The translations under genes were made by a program, and so were the position numbers. This document shows positions 32,719 to 41,345 of a DNA stretch of 64,000 nt, piece after piece. This stretch comes from Streptomyces sp. A2-16 (GTDB lineage Bacteria; Actinomycetota; Actinomycetes; Streptomycetales; Streptomycetaceae). Under the pieces are notes generated by a model. That model was not told where the DNA came from. It worked only from the letters and a program-made list of their open reading frames with translations, and ran no database searches. The first letter of the stretch is position 1. Every line of letters begins with the position of its first letter. The stretch lies in NCBI RefSeq assembly GCF_018128905.1, contig NZ_CP063808.1, positions 5,828,001-5,892,000 of the forward strand, written 5' to 3'.

Positions 32719-35103
32719 TCAGCCGTCCCAGGTCCAGTCGGCGACCTCCGGAAGGTCCGTGCCGTGGGCGCGGATCCAGTCGTGGTGCCGCAGCCGCGCG
32801 TCCTCCATCCGCTGCCGTACGGCGGCGGCGCGCACCGCGAGTCCGGGGACGCGGTCGATGACGTCCATGACCAGCCGGTACCGGTCGAGGTCGTTGCGGA
32901 CGACCATGTCGAACGGCGTGGTGGTCGTGCCGATCTCCTTGTAGCCGCGCACATGCAGATGCGCATGGCCGGCCCGGCGGTAGGCCAGGCGGTGGATGAG
33001 CCACGGGTAGCCGTGGTAGGCGAAGATCACCGGCTTGTCGCGGGTGAACAGGGCGTCGTACTCCGCGTCCGGCATGCCGTGCGGGTGCTCCTCCTGCGGC
33101 AGGAGCCGGGCCAGGTCGACGACGTTGACCACACGGACGGTCAGTTCGGGCAGGTGCCTGCGCAGCAACTGCGCGGCTGCCAGGACCTCCTGGGTGGGCA
33201 CGTCGCCCGCGCAGCCGAGGACCACGTCGGGTTCCCGGCCGCCGTCCTCGGTCCCGGCCCAGTCCCAGATCCCCGCGCCGCGTGCGCAGTGCGCGCGCGC
33301 CTGGTCCATGGACAGCCAGTCGAAGGTGGGCTGTTTGCCTGCGACCACGACGTTGACGTAGTCCCGGCTGCGCAGCACGTGGTCGGCGACGGACAGCAGG
33401 GTGTTGGCGTCCGGCGGCAGGTAGACCCGTACGGCTTCGGGGCTCTTGTTGAGGATGTGGTCGACGAAGCCGGGGTCCTGGTGGGAGAAGCCGTTGTGGT
33501 CCTGGCGCCAGACGTGCGAGGTGAGCAGGTAGTTGAGGGAGGCGACGGGCGCGCGCCAGGGCAGCCGGCGGGTGGTGCGCAGCCACTTGATGTGCTGGTT
33601 GACCATCGAGTCGACGATGTGCACGAACGCCTCGTAGCAGGAGAACAGTCCGTGCCGTCCGGTGAGCAGATAGCCCTCCAGCCAGCCCTGGCAGGTGTGT
33701 TCGGAGAGGATCTCCATCACCCTGCCGTGCCGTTCGAGGTGTTCGTCCACCGGGAGCATCTGCGCCTGCCAGGCCTTGCCGCTCGCCCCGTAGACCGCCT
33801 GAAGACGGTTGGAGGCGGTCTCGTCCGGGCCGACGATCCTGAAGTCGCGGCGCTCACGGGTCTGGCGCATCACGTACTCCAGCACATCGCCCAGGACCCG
33901 GGTGGGTTCGTGCATCGTCGCGCCCGGCTTGTCGACCTCGACGGCGTACGACTCCAGTTCCGGCAGCGGCAGTTCGCGCACCAGCAGCCCGCCGTTGGCG
34001 TGCGGGTTCGCGCCGAGCCTGCGCTCGCCCTCGGGCACACAGGCGAGCACCTCGGGACGTGGGCGTCCCTGCTCGTCGAAGAGCTCCCGCGGGCGGTAGG
34101 AGCGCAGCCACGCCTCCAGCTGCCGCAGGTGCTCGGGGTTGTCCCGGACGGCGGACAGCGGGACCTGGTGGGAGCGCCAGGTGCCCTCGACCGGGAGCCC
34201 GTCGACCTCGGCGGGGCCGGTCCAGCCCTTGGGCGTGCGCAGCACGATCACCGGCCAGTGGGCACGTTCGGAGACACCGTCCTCGCGGGCGCTGCGCTGG
34301 ATCGCGTCGATGCGTTCCAGGGCGTCGTCCATGGCGGCGGCCATGGCCCGGTGGACGGCCATGGGGTCGTCGCCGGTGACGTGGATCGGCGAGTGGCCGT
34401 AGCCGCGCAGCAGCTCGTCGAGCTCGGCCTCGGGGATCCGGGCGAGCACGGTCGGGTTGGCGATCTTGTACCCGTTGAGGTGCAGGATCGGCAGGACCGC
34501 GCCGTCGTGGACGGGGTCGAGGAACTTGTTGGAGTGCCAGGAGGCGGCCAGCGGCCCGGTCTCCGCCTCGCCGTCACCGATGACACAGGCGACGAGCAGG
34601 TCCGGGTTGTCCAGTGCGGCCCCGTAGGCGTGGGAGAGGGAGTAGCCCAGCTCGCCGCCCTCGTGGATCGAGCCGGGGGTCTCCGGTGCCACATGGCTGG
34701 GCACCCCGCCCGGGAACGAGAACTGCCGGAACAGCCGCTCCATCCCGGCCGCGTCCCTGCTGACGTCGGGATACGTCTGCGAGTACGAGCCGTCCAGCCA
34801 GGAGTTGGCGAGGACGGCCGGTCCACCGTGGCCGGGTCCCCACACGCACAGGGCGTCCTGGCCGCGGGCCTTGACGACCCGGTTCAGGTGGGTGTGCACG
34901 AGGTTCAGGCCCGGGGAGGTGCCCCAGTGCCCGAGCAGCCTCGGCTTGACGTGCTCCGGGCGCAGGGGCTCCGTCAGCAGGGGATTCGCCAGAAGGTAGA
35001 TCTGGCCGACGGACAGGTAGTTCGCGGCGCGCCAGTGGGCGTCCAGGGCTTTCAGCTCGTCGTCCGTGAGCTCGGCGGGCGCCTGCTGCGTGTCGACGGA
35101 CAT
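32719..35103 (-). CDS. xfp: Xylulose-5-phosphate/fructose-6-phosphate phosphoketolase
   Basis: A 794-residue phosphoketolase of full length. Visible motifs are YLSVGQIYLLANPLL, LLGHWGTSPGLNLVHTHLNR, VWGPGHGGPAVLANSWLDGSYS, the thiamine-diphosphate site GDGEAETGPLAASWHSNKFL with LNGYKI, and FSHQDPGFVDHI. It splits xylulose 5-phosphate or fructose 6-phosphate with phosphate to acetyl phosphate, which can yield ATP through acetate kinase (not seen here). An exact box lies 91 bases upstream. Together with GAPDH it forms a redox-light route from sugar phosphates. Confidence 0.96.
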   Translation of the reverse strand: MSVDTQQAPAELTDDELKALDAHWRAANYLSVGQIYLLANPLLTEPLRPEHVKPRLLGHWGTSPGLNLVHTHLNRVVKARGQDALCVWGPGHGGPAVLANSWLDGSYSQTYPDVSRDAAGMERLFRQFSFPGGVPSHVAPETPGSIHEGGELGYSLSHAYGAALDNPDLLVACVIGDGEAETGPLAASWHSNKFLDPVHDGAVLPILHLNGYKIANPTVLARIPEAELDELLRGYGHSPIHVTGDDPMAVHRAMAAAMDDALERIDAIQRSAREDGVSERAHWPVIVLRTPKGWTGPAEVDGLPVEGTWRSHQVPLSAVRDNPEHLRQLEAWLRSYRPRELFDEQGRPRPEVLACVPEGERRLGANPHANGGLLVRELPLPELESYAVEVDKPGATMHEPTRVLGDVLEYVMRQTRERRDFRIVGPDETASNRLQAVYGASGKAWQAQMLPVDEHLERHGRVMEILSEHTCQGWLEGYLLTGRHGLFSCYEAFVHIVDSMVNQHIKWLRTTRRLPWRAPVASLNYLLTSHVWRQDHNGFSHQDPGFVDHILNKSPEAVRVYLPPDANTLLSVADHVLRSRDYVNVVVAGKQPTFDWLSMDQARAHCARGAGIWDWAGTEDGGREPDVVLGCAGDVPTQEVLAAAQLLRRHLPELTVRVVNVVDLARLLPQEEHPHGMPDAEYDALFTRDKPVIFAYHGYPWLIHRLAYRRAGHAHLHVRGYKEIGTTTTPFDMVVRNDLDRYRLVMDVIDRVPGLAVRAAAVRQRMEDARLRHHDWIRAHGTDLPEVADWTWDG

Positions 35104-35193
35104 CGGGTTTCCCTTCCGTGGCGGGTCTACGGGGTGGCCGTGCGTGCGGTTTCGTACCCGACCAGCCTCCGTCCGCCCGGGGGATCCTCGACA

Positions 35194-35207
35194 GGGCCGT
35201 TCGGGCC
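35194..35207 (-). promoter_or_regulatory. Exact dormancy-type box upstream of phosphoketolase
   Basis: GGGCCGTTCGGGCC fits the consensus and starts 91 bases before the phosphoketolase ATG at 35103. Confidence 0.65.
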
Positions 35208-35230
35208 ACCCCTGACGGCCCGGGTGCCCC

Positions 35231-36061
35231 CTATCGGGCCGGTACCACGACCACGGGGCAGTGGGAGCGGTGCAGCAGGGTGTGTCCGACCGTGCCCAGC
35301 CGCGGCGTGCCGCCGTGCCCGTGGGGGCGGGCCCCGATCACCACGAGCCCGGCCTCCCGTGTCTCCTCCAGCAGGGCGTGCGCCGGGTCGGTACGGAACG
35401 TCACCGTCTGGACACCGACCCCGGTGTGCCGCTGCCGCAGCTCGGCCACGTCGAAGCGTCCGACCGCCTCCTCGCCGGCCTCGCGCCGGGCCGCCTCCCG
35501 CTGTCCCGGGCTCGTCCCGGGGATCAGCGACGGAAGCTCGGGCCTCTCGTGGCGGTGGTTCCAGGCGTGCAGGACCGTGAGCCGCGCACCGCGCCGCTCC
35601 GCCTCCTGGAAGGCGTAGGCCGCCGCGTCCATGTCGGTGTCGCTCTCCAGGCCGAGCAGCACCTCGCGCCCGCCGTCGCACCGGTGGTCGCCGCGGACGA
35701 TCAGGAGGGGGCTGTGGGTGTGCCCGGCGAGCCGCAGGCTCACCGATCCGAACAGCGTGCCGGTGACCCGTCCGAGGCCCCGGGTGCCGACGACGGTGAG
35801 GGCGGCGCCCTCGCTCTCCCGTATGAGTGCCTGTACGGCGGTGCCTTCGGCGGCGCGGGTCACGACCGGCAGCTCCGGATGGTGGTCCCGGATCCGTGCG
35901 GAGGCCGCCGCCAGCACCGGCCCCGCCTCGTCGTGGTCGGGTACGGCGTAGAGGATGTGCAGGGTGGCGCCACGCCGCTCGGCTTCCTCTGCCGCCCAGT
36001 CCAGTGCTCGTACGGCGATCAGTGTGCCGTCCACTCCGACGACCACGCGCTGTGCAGTCAT
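35231..36061 (-). CDS. Universal stress protein, tandem USP domains
   Basis: A 276-residue two-domain USP. Domain 1 is VVVGVDGTLIAVRALDWA with GTRGLGRVTGTLFGSVS; domain 2 is VLLGLESDTDMDAAAYAFQE with GARPHGHGGTPRLGTVGHTLLHRSHCPVVVVP. It is somewhat shorter than its paralogues because the first domain has a short helix region. An exact box is 132 bases upstream (36193). Confidence 0.93.
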   Translation of the reverse strand: MTAQRVVVGVDGTLIAVRALDWAAEEAERRGATLHILYAVPDHDEAGPVLAAASARIRDHHPELPVVTRAAEGTAVQALIRESEGAALTVVGTRGLGRVTGTLFGSVSLRLAGHTHSPLLIVRGDHRCDGGREVLLGLESDTDMDAAAYAFQEAERRGARLTVLHAWNHRHERPELPSLIPGTSPGQREAARREAGEEAVGRFDVAELRQRHTGVGVQTVTFRTDPAHALLEETREAGLVVIGARPHGHGGTPRLGTVGHTLLHRSHCPVVVVPAR

Positions 36062-36192
36062 GTTCCTGTCCCCTTCCGTGCACGTCGCTCCCCGGCGGTT
36101 CCTCCGCCCGGTGCTCGACATGCTCGTCGGCGCGCCGGGCGTGGGGCAGGGACCGTGCGGGCCGGCGCACGCGCCGTGCGGCCCTTTCGTCC

Positions 36193-36206
36193 GGGCCGCT
36201 CGGCCC
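36193..36206. promoter_or_regulatory. Exact dormancy-type box between PNPOx and USP genes
   Basis: GGGCCGCTCGGCCC, exact. It lies 132 bases before the USP start at 36061 and just beyond the stop of the PNPOx gene at 36246 on the same strand. Confidence 0.65.
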
Positions 36207-36245
36207 CTGCCGGGCCCGGCGTTCGGAGACCATGACGGATGTCGC

Positions 36246-36686
36246 TCAGAGGGCGAGCTGCCCGCCGTACATCGTGCGTCCGCCGACGAGTTCGCGGCCC
36301 GTGATCAGCTCGGGTGCGATCCGCACGAACACCTCGTCGGGCGAGGGTGCCCAGGAGCGCGGTCCGACCCGGCACAGGTGCGCGTGCTCGGCCGGATCGT
36401 CGACCACGCCGGCCCGGCCGGTGACGACGACGCTCCAGCCCGACTGCGCGGCCGCGTCGACCTCGTCCGTCTCGAACGCGACGACCACGCCGTCGATCGC
36501 GCGGACCAGCTGCGAGGCCGCCGCCGTCCGCAGCAGCACACCACCGTCGTCGTCCAGGGAGAAGTTGACCGGCAGGACGGCCGGCAGGGCCTGCCGGGTG
36601 TGGACGATGCGGCCCACCGGGACGCTCGCCATCAGGCGCAGACACTCCTGCCTGTCCAGTTCACGGAAACCGTCGTTCGGATACAT
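36246..36686 (-). CDS. PNPOx-fold flavin/F420-binding protein
   Basis: A 146-residue split-barrel protein: CLRLMASVPVGRIVHTRQALPAVLPVNFSLDDDGGVLLRT, VVAFETDEVDAAAQSGWSVVVTGRAGVV, then VRIAPELITGRELV. It resembles the proteins at 31228 and 36804. I chose ATG 36686; a TTG at 36728 would add 14 residues. A degenerate palindrome AGGCCGTTGGTCCC stands about 70 bases upstream. Ligand and reaction are unknown; FMN or F420 is the family expectation. Confidence 0.87.
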   Translation of the reverse strand: MYPNDGFRELDRQECLRLMASVPVGRIVHTRQALPAVLPVNFSLDDDGGVLLRTAAASQLVRAIDGVVVAFETDEVDAAAQSGWSVVVTGRAGVVDDPAEHAHLCRVGPRSWAPSPDEVFVRIAPELITGRELVGGRTMYGGQLAL

Positions 36687-36803
36687 GGCCGGTCCAACCT
36701 TCGCCGCGGGATTGTTCGTCTGCTCCAACGTGTGCCCGGCCGACGCCGGACGACGAGAGGCCGTTGGTCCCGTGCCCGACGCAGGACGGCCCTCCCCCGG
36801 GGT

Positions 36804-37505
36804 TCACCCGCCGCCCGCCGACCGCTCCCTGATCAGCCGGCCGGTGATCTCGACGGGGTCGACACAGACCCACAGGTCGCGCCGCCCGCCGGCCCACGGT
36901 TCGCTGTACGCCCGCTCGGTCAGCCGCCGTGCCGCGTCGGGTCGCGTCACAGCACGGGCCCGGCCGCGCACCAGCACGCTCCAGCCGTGCCGGAGCACCT
37001 CGTCGATGTGGTCGGCCTCGAAGGCGACCTGCTCGCCGAGGACCGTGGACGGGAGGGAACCGGGGGCGGTCCTGAAAGCGATGGCGCCGTCTACGACGGT
37101 GTAGTTCACGGGGAGGATCGTCACACCCTCGTCGGTGACCATCCCGAGCCTGCCCACCCCGTGCGTGGACAGCCTCTCCCAGCACTCGTCGATGCCGAGT
37201 TCCACGAACTCCGCGGTGCCGCTCGCCCGGCCCCGGCCCGGCGGCAGATCGACGTCACCGCCGCTGAGGGCCGTCACCCCGGTGTCCAGCGCGTCGGCGA
37301 GCCTCAGGAGGGTGCTGATGCCCGGCGCGACGGCCGGGGTCTCCTCCAGGTACCGGAGGTAGCCGGGGTCCATGCCCGCCCGGTCGGCCACCTCCTGCCG
37401 GCTCAGGCCGAGCTCCTCGCGCCTGCCTGCGAGACGGCGGCCCAGGTCACCCGGGCTGCGGCCGGTCGGCAGGTGTGCCATGTCGAGTGACGTCTCTTCG
37501 GGCAC
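36804..37505 (-). CDS. Xre-type helix-turn-helix fused to PNPOx-fold domain
   Basis: A 233-residue two-domain protein. Residues about 17-75 form an Xre/Cro helix-turn-helix (LGRRLAGRREELGLSRQEVADRAGMDPGYLRYLEE). The rest is a PNPOx split barrel (CWERLSTHGVGRLGMVTDEGVTILPVNYTVVDGAIAFRT, VAFEADHIDEVLRHGWSVLVRGRA). GTG 37505 has GGAGG eight bases upstream. The fusion suggests a DNA-binding protein that senses a flavin or F420 ligand. It begins 17 bases after the alcohol dehydrogenase gene on the same strand. Confidence 0.88.
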   Translation of the reverse strand: MPEETSLDMAHLPTGRSPGDLGRRLAGRREELGLSRQEVADRAGMDPGYLRYLEETPAVAPGISTLLRLADALDTGVTALSGGDVDLPPGRGRASGTAEFVELGIDECWERLSTHGVGRLGMVTDEGVTILPVNYTVVDGAIAFRTAPGSLPSTVLGEQVAFEADHIDEVLRHGWSVLVRGRARAVTRPDAARRLTERAYSEPWAGGRRDLWVCVDPVEITGRLIRERSAGGG

Positions 37506-37522
37506 GGTTCCCACCTCCTCCG

Positions 37523-38596
37523 TCACACGGCCGCCGGAACGGCGAGGGTGTCGTGGCGTGGTTCGCCCAGCACGACCTTGAGGGCGCCGGTGTCGGACGC
37601 GCGACCGAAGACGTCGTACGCCTCCTCCATGCTGTCCAGCGGGAAGGTGTGGGTCACCATCGACGAGGTGGGCAGTCGGCCGGCCGCCGCCATCCGCAGC
37701 AGGGTGGGGGTGGACGAGGTGTCGACGAGCCCGGTCGTGATGGTCACGTTCTTGATCCACAGGTCTTCGAGGTGCAGGGTGGCGGGCTTGCCGTGCACAC
37801 CGACGTTCGCCACGTGTCCTCCGGGCCGCACCATGCGCGTGCACAGCTCGAAGCTCTCGGGGACACCCACGGCCTCGATGACGACATCGGCGCCCAGGCC
37901 GTCGGTGAGGTCGGCGACCAGTTGCCCGGGGTCGTCGCGTACGGCCACGACGGCGTCGGCGCCGAGCCGCTTGGCGGCGTCCAGCCGGGAGTCGGCGAGG
38001 TCCACGGCGATGATCCGCTCGGGGGTGTACAGCTGCGCGGTGCGGATCGCGGCCAGTCCGATGGGGCCGGCGCCGACGACGGCGACGGTGTCTCCGGGCC
38101 GCACGGCACCGTTGAGCACGCCCACCTCGTAGGCGGTCGGGAAGATGTCGGCGAACAGGACCGCGTCCTGTCCGCTCAGCCCGCCGGGCAGGGGATGCAC
38201 GGACAGGTCGGCGAAGGGCACGCGCACGTACTCGGCCTGCGTGCCGTGGATGCGGTGGCCCAGGATCCAGCCCCCGCCGCCCAGGCACTGGCCGTACATG
38301 CCCTGCCGGCAGAAGCGGCAGCGGCCGCAGGCGGTGATGCAGGAGACCAGGACCTCGTCCCCCGGCCGGACGGTGCGCACGTCGCTGCCGACCTCGACGA
38401 TCTCGCCGACCGCCTCGTGCCCCAGCACCGTGCCGGGCTCCACCTCGGGCACGTCGCCCTTGAGGATGTGGAGGTCCGTCCCGCAGATGGTGACGGCCTT
38501 GACCCGCACGACGGCGTCGGTGGGGTCCTGGACGGCCGGGTCCGGCACCTTCTCCCAGGCGGACTGTCCGGGGCCGTGGAAAACGAAGCCCTTCAT
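37523..38596 (-). CDS. Zinc-dependent medium-chain alcohol dehydrogenase
   Basis: A 357-residue medium-chain dehydrogenase distinct from adhP. It has the catalytic zinc motif VTICGTDLHILKGDVP and GHEAVGEIVEVG, four structural-zinc cysteines in CGRCRFCRQGMYGQC, and the cofactor loop VAVVGAGPIGLAAIRTAQLY followed by VDLADSRLDAAKRLGADAV. The sequence is closest to the isopropanol/secondary-alcohol and formaldehyde-type group, so the substrate is open. AAGGAGGAAC precedes the ATG. An exact box is 78 bases upstream, and the HTH-PNPOx gene follows. Confidence 0.93.
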   Translation of the reverse strand: MKGFVFHGPGQSAWEKVPDPAVQDPTDAVVRVKAVTICGTDLHILKGDVPEVEPGTVLGHEAVGEIVEVGSDVRTVRPGDEVLVSCITACGRCRFCRQGMYGQCLGGGGWILGHRIHGTQAEYVRVPFADLSVHPLPGGLSGQDAVLFADIFPTAYEVGVLNGAVRPGDTVAVVGAGPIGLAAIRTAQLYTPERIIAVDLADSRLDAAKRLGADAVVAVRDDPGQLVADLTDGLGADVVIEAVGVPESFELCTRMVRPGGHVANVGVHGKPATLHLEDLWIKNVTITTGLVDTSSTPTLLRMAAAGRLPTSSMVTHTFPLDSMEEAYDVFGRASDTGALKVVLGEPRHDTLAVPAAV

Positions 38597-38673
38597 GACC
38601 GTTCCTCCTTCGCTCCGGGGCACCGGGAGCACCCCACGGTTCCAGCGTGGGCCGAGTGACCGGCATCCGCTTG

Positions 38674-38687
38674 GGCCGATCGGTCCC
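38674..38687 (-). promoter_or_regulatory. Exact dormancy-type box upstream of alcohol dehydrogenase
   Basis: GGGCCGATCGGTCC, the same 14 bases as the copy at 12630, 78 bases before ATG 38596. Confidence 0.68.
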
Positions 38688-38729
38688 GACCGCGCCGCGG
38701 GACGGCACCGTCGGGCCCTGAGGCCGTCG

Positions 38730-39728
38730 TCACCGGATGGTGCCCGGGTCGGTCACCGCGTTCGGGGCCCGCCGTGGGGTGGCGGGGCCTTCGGGGCCGT
38801 ATCCGAGGCGAATCAGCATCTGGGCATGCCCGGTGCGGTCGGGCACGGGGGTCAGGTCGGTCCGCAGGTCGGGCCACTCCATCGGCTGGTGGAGCAGGGA
38901 GGCGCGCAGGCCGTGGGCCGTGGCCACCAGCAGTACGTGTTCGAGCGCCTGGCCGGCGCGCAGCCAGTCGGTGCGCCGGTCGTGTTCGGTCGTGAGCAGG
39001 GCGATGACCGGGTCGGTCTCGAAGTCCTGGGCGGGCAGCCGTTCGGGATGCCGCTGGGCGGTGAAGTCCCGCATAGGGATCTGCTCGCGCGCGTCCTGCG
39101 GGCCGAGGACCGTCCTGGGCAGTCCGATGTCGGCGGCCCCGTCCTCGTCCGGGTGCAACCAGCGGCGGCTCTCCATGCCGCGGTCCGTGTCGGCGCGGTT
39201 GCGGTGCTCGGCCTCGGCCACCACCCGGAGCAGACGGGCCGTCTCGGAAGGTGCGGGGAAGGCGACCAGGGCGCCTTCCATGTGCGCGGCCTCGGCGAGT
39301 TCGGCGCGGACCGGCGGAGGGACCTCACGACCGGAGAAGGGCATACGGCTGCTGTGCCTGCGCCACACCGCCGGGTAGAGGTCGGCGCGCAACGTGACCG
39401 TGGTGCGGTGGACGGGAGCCGTCAGGCGGACCTTGGCGAGCAGGCCGGGGTCCTCCGGGCTGGGCAGCAGACGTACGACGGGTGACCAGCCGAAGTGGAG
39501 TGCGGCGACGCGGAGGTTGAAGACGGACGCGCCGACCGAGACGTGCAGGGCGCGGCCGACGGGGTCGGCATGGCGCAGGCTCCGTTCCGGGGCTGCGCGC
39601 ACCTCCAGGGTGACGGTGTCGGGATCCAGCCGGTAGCGCCAGGGCTGGCTGTTGAAGAACGAGGGCGCCGCCACGGCGGCCGACAGACAGGCCTCCAGGG
39701 TCGCGGCGTCGAGAGATGCGATGCGCAT
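38730..39728 (-). CDS. Acg-like nitroreductase-family protein
   Basis: A 332-residue paralogue of the protein at 2987-3964. The FMN motif is AAVAAPSFFNSQPWRYRLD near residues 17-35, followed by DPVGRALHVSVGASVFNLRVAALHFGW and the late motif DWLRAGQALEHVLLVATAHGLRASLLHQPMEWPDLR. GAGGAGGGC precedes ATG 39728. An exact box lies 162 bases upstream. In M. tuberculosis several Acg-like genes are scattered through the DosR regulon, and the two here repeat that pattern. Confidence 0.92.
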   Translation of the reverse strand: MRIASLDAATLEACLSAAVAAPSFFNSQPWRYRLDPDTVTLEVRAAPERSLRHADPVGRALHVSVGASVFNLRVAALHFGWSPVVRLLPSPEDPGLLAKVRLTAPVHRTTVTLRADLYPAVWRRHSSRMPFSGREVPPPVRAELAEAAHMEGALVAFPAPSETARLLRVVAEAEHRNRADTDRGMESRRWLHPDEDGAADIGLPRTVLGPQDAREQIPMRDFTAQRHPERLPAQDFETDPVIALLTTEHDRRTDWLRAGQALEHVLLVATAHGLRASLLHQPMEWPDLRTDLTPVPDRTGHAQMLIRLGYGPEGPATPRRAPNAVTDPGTIR

Positions 39729-39889
39729 GATGCCCTCCTCCCGCACGAGCGTCGGACAGGTCCTGTGCCTTCGAGGGTGGGGCCGTGGGAGGGGCACGGT
39801 GAGGGGGTCGATGGTCCCTGGGCCGGGGCCGACCGGGGTACGGCCCAAACACCCGGCACGCCCCGACGGCCGGCCCGGCGACCGGCACC

Positions 39890-39903
39890 GGGCCGAACGG
39901 CCC
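39890..39903. promoter_or_regulatory. Exact dormancy-type box in the divergent region
   Basis: GGGCCGAACGGCCC, exact, 162 bases from the nitroreductase start and 167 bases from the Rv1733c-like start. Confidence 0.65.
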
Positions 39904-40010
39904 TGCCCTGTGCGCGACTTGACCCCGACGGGCCCGGTGGCGGCCCCTGAACGGCCCCTGCCGTGACCCGGTCACGGCTGTCACCTTCCTGAACAGCGAC
40001 ACGACAGCAA

Positions 40011-40040
40011 CAGCGACAGCGACAGCGACAGCGACAGCGG
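40011..40040. repeat. Hexamer microsatellite (CAGCGA)5
   Basis: Four exact CAGCGA units and a fifth reading CAGCGG, ending 30 bases before the ATG at 40071, just upstream of its GGAGG site. Slippage could alter promoter or leader length. Confidence 0.8.
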
Positions 40041-40070
40041 CGGCGACGCTGCGGGAGGAGGTGCGGACCG

Positions 40071-40634
40071 ATGGCCGGGCGTACGAGGAAGTGGCTGTGG
40101 CGGTGGCGCGGCAATCCGCTCCGGCGACGCGAGGACGTGCTGGAGGCGTGGCTCGTGCTGGCCGTCTGGGTGCTCGTCGCCGTGGGCGGCACGGTCGCCG
40201 GTGTGGTGACGGCCGCGGGGGCCGACGGGGTCTTCGCCCGGCAGCGCGCCGGGCGGACACCGGTCACGGCCGTGCTTCTCGTGGACACCCCGCGGGCCAC
40301 TGCGCACAGCTTCCGGTCGTTGGCCCCGGTCCGCTGGACGGCACCGGACGGGTCCGTGCGCACCGACAAGGCTCTCGTGGAATCGGGCCGGCACGCCGGT
40401 GCCGAGGTCGGGCTGTGGACCGACGCCGAGGGCGACCTGGTCACCGCCCCACCGAGCCGGACCGAGGCGTCCGTGGAGTCCGGGCTGCTGGGGGCGGCGT
40501 CCGCCCTGGCCCTCTCGGGCGTCGTGTTCGGAGCCGGGAGTGTCGTGCGCCGGGGACTGGACCGTCGCCGCCTCGCCCAGTGGGGCGAGGAGTGGGTCAT
40601 GGTCGGGCCCCGCTGGGGACACCGGACCGGCTGA
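40071..40634 (+). CDS. Rv1733c-family transmembrane protein
   Basis: A 187-residue paralogue of the protein at 11125. The N terminus has the same WLWRWRGNPLRRREDVLEAWLVLAVWVLVA arrangement (basic patch then membrane helix). A periplasmic domain with VRWTAPDGSVRTDKA and WTDAEGDLVTAPPS follows, then a second helix ASALALSGVVFGAGSVV and a basic end. GGAGG precedes ATG 40071. Function is unknown; the Mycobacterium homologue is DosR-controlled and of unknown function. Confidence 0.86.
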   Translation: MAGRTRKWLWRWRGNPLRRREDVLEAWLVLAVWVLVAVGGTVAGVVTAAGADGVFARQRAGRTPVTAVLLVDTPRATAHSFRSLAPVRWTAPDGSVRTDKALVESGRHAGAEVGLWTDAEGDLVTAPPSRTEASVESGLLGAASALALSGVVFGAGSVVRRGLDRRRLAQWGEEWVMVGPRWGHRTG

Positions 40635-40678
40635 TCCGCCACCGCTCACGCCGAGTGCGCTTCCCGCGGCGAAGTCCA

Positions 40679-40692
40679 GGGCCTTTCGGCCC
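40679..40692 (+). promoter_or_regulatory. Dormancy-type box, one mismatch, before gene 40795
   Basis: GGGCCTTTCGGCCC deviates at position 6. It ends 102 bases before ATG 40795. Confidence 0.5.
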
Positions 40693-40794
40693 GGGAAGGG
40701 GCCGGGGCGGCCGCTGCCCCGGGCCCGGCACGCGCGTCAGGCTGACGGTGACCGCGCCGTCGCGTACGGCGTCGAATCCCGGAGGGCCGATGCC

Positions 40795-41049
40795 ATGGTC
40801 GTCCTCGTCCTCGCCGTCTTCCTCCACCTGCTGATTCTCGCGGGCGCGTGGTACGACACCGCCCGCATGTGCGCGCCCGACCCGGCCCGCGAAGCCTCTC
40901 GGCCCCGACCGGACCGCAGGCTGGAGACGGCCGAGAAGCGGCTGGTGGCGCGCCGTCTGCACGGCCGGATCGACGCCGCCACCTACCGGGCGAGAATGCA
41001 CGACCTCGCAGAGGGCCGCCGCCCTGTCCGGCGACGACGTCCGGGCTGA
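40795..41049 (+). CDS. Small membrane protein with SHOCT-like tail
   Basis: An 84-residue protein with one N-terminal membrane helix (MVVLVLAVFLHLLILAGAWY), a linker, and an amphipathic C-terminal segment (ETAEKRLVARRLHGRIDAATYRARMHDL) of SHOCT type. GGAGG is nine bases before ATG 40795. It repeats the design of the protein at 3979-4245, which also lies near a nitroreductase and USP. Function unknown. Confidence 0.72.
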   Translation: MVVLVLAVFLHLLILAGAWYDTARMCAPDPAREASRPRPDRRLETAEKRLVARRLHGRIDAATYRARMHDLAEGRRPVRRRRPG

Positions 41050-41253
41050 GTGCTGCGCGACCGCGGGTCCGGGGCCACAGGACGGGCCGGGGACGACGGT
41101 CCACGGAGGGTTCCGGCGGCTCGTCACCCTGATGCCACCGCCGGCTGCCACCGGCTCCCGGCCGCACCGCACGCCGGCACTCCAGCGCCCCTTCGCATGC
41201 CGGCTGCGCGCATGCCGCGCGCACCGTGACGGGCACACTGGACATGAGCACCA

Positions 41254-41267
41254 GGTCCGGTCGGCCC
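41254..41267 (+). promoter_or_regulatory. Exact dormancy-type box ahead of the DosR-like regulator
   Basis: GGTCCGGTCGGCCC is an exact consensus match, ending 78 bases before the regulator ATG at 41346. This is consistent with autoregulation. Confidence 0.68.
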
Positions 41268-41345
41268 CCGTGCGACCGGGTCCGGCGTGAGGAGCGTCGG
41301 AGCGGCGGCCCGCAGACACCCGTCACCGGGAGCGAGGGAGTGTAG

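Larger units (their letters stand above)
39729..40070. other. 342-base divergent promoter region
   Basis: No gene is visible between the nitroreductase (minus) and Rv1733c-like (plus) starts. It holds an exact box at 39890, a half-site near 39826 (GGGCCGACCGGGGT), several GGCCC half-sites and a hexamer repeat at 40011-40040. Confidence 0.6.

Noticed and set aside
32581..35580. 999-residue open frame antisense to the phosphoketolase gene
   Set aside because: A shadow frame caused by high GC at third positions; its translation has no domain pattern, while the opposite strand encodes a full phosphoketolase.
36758..36771. AGGCCGTTGGTCCC before the PNPOx gene at 36686
   Set aside because: Three mismatches; not counted as a box.
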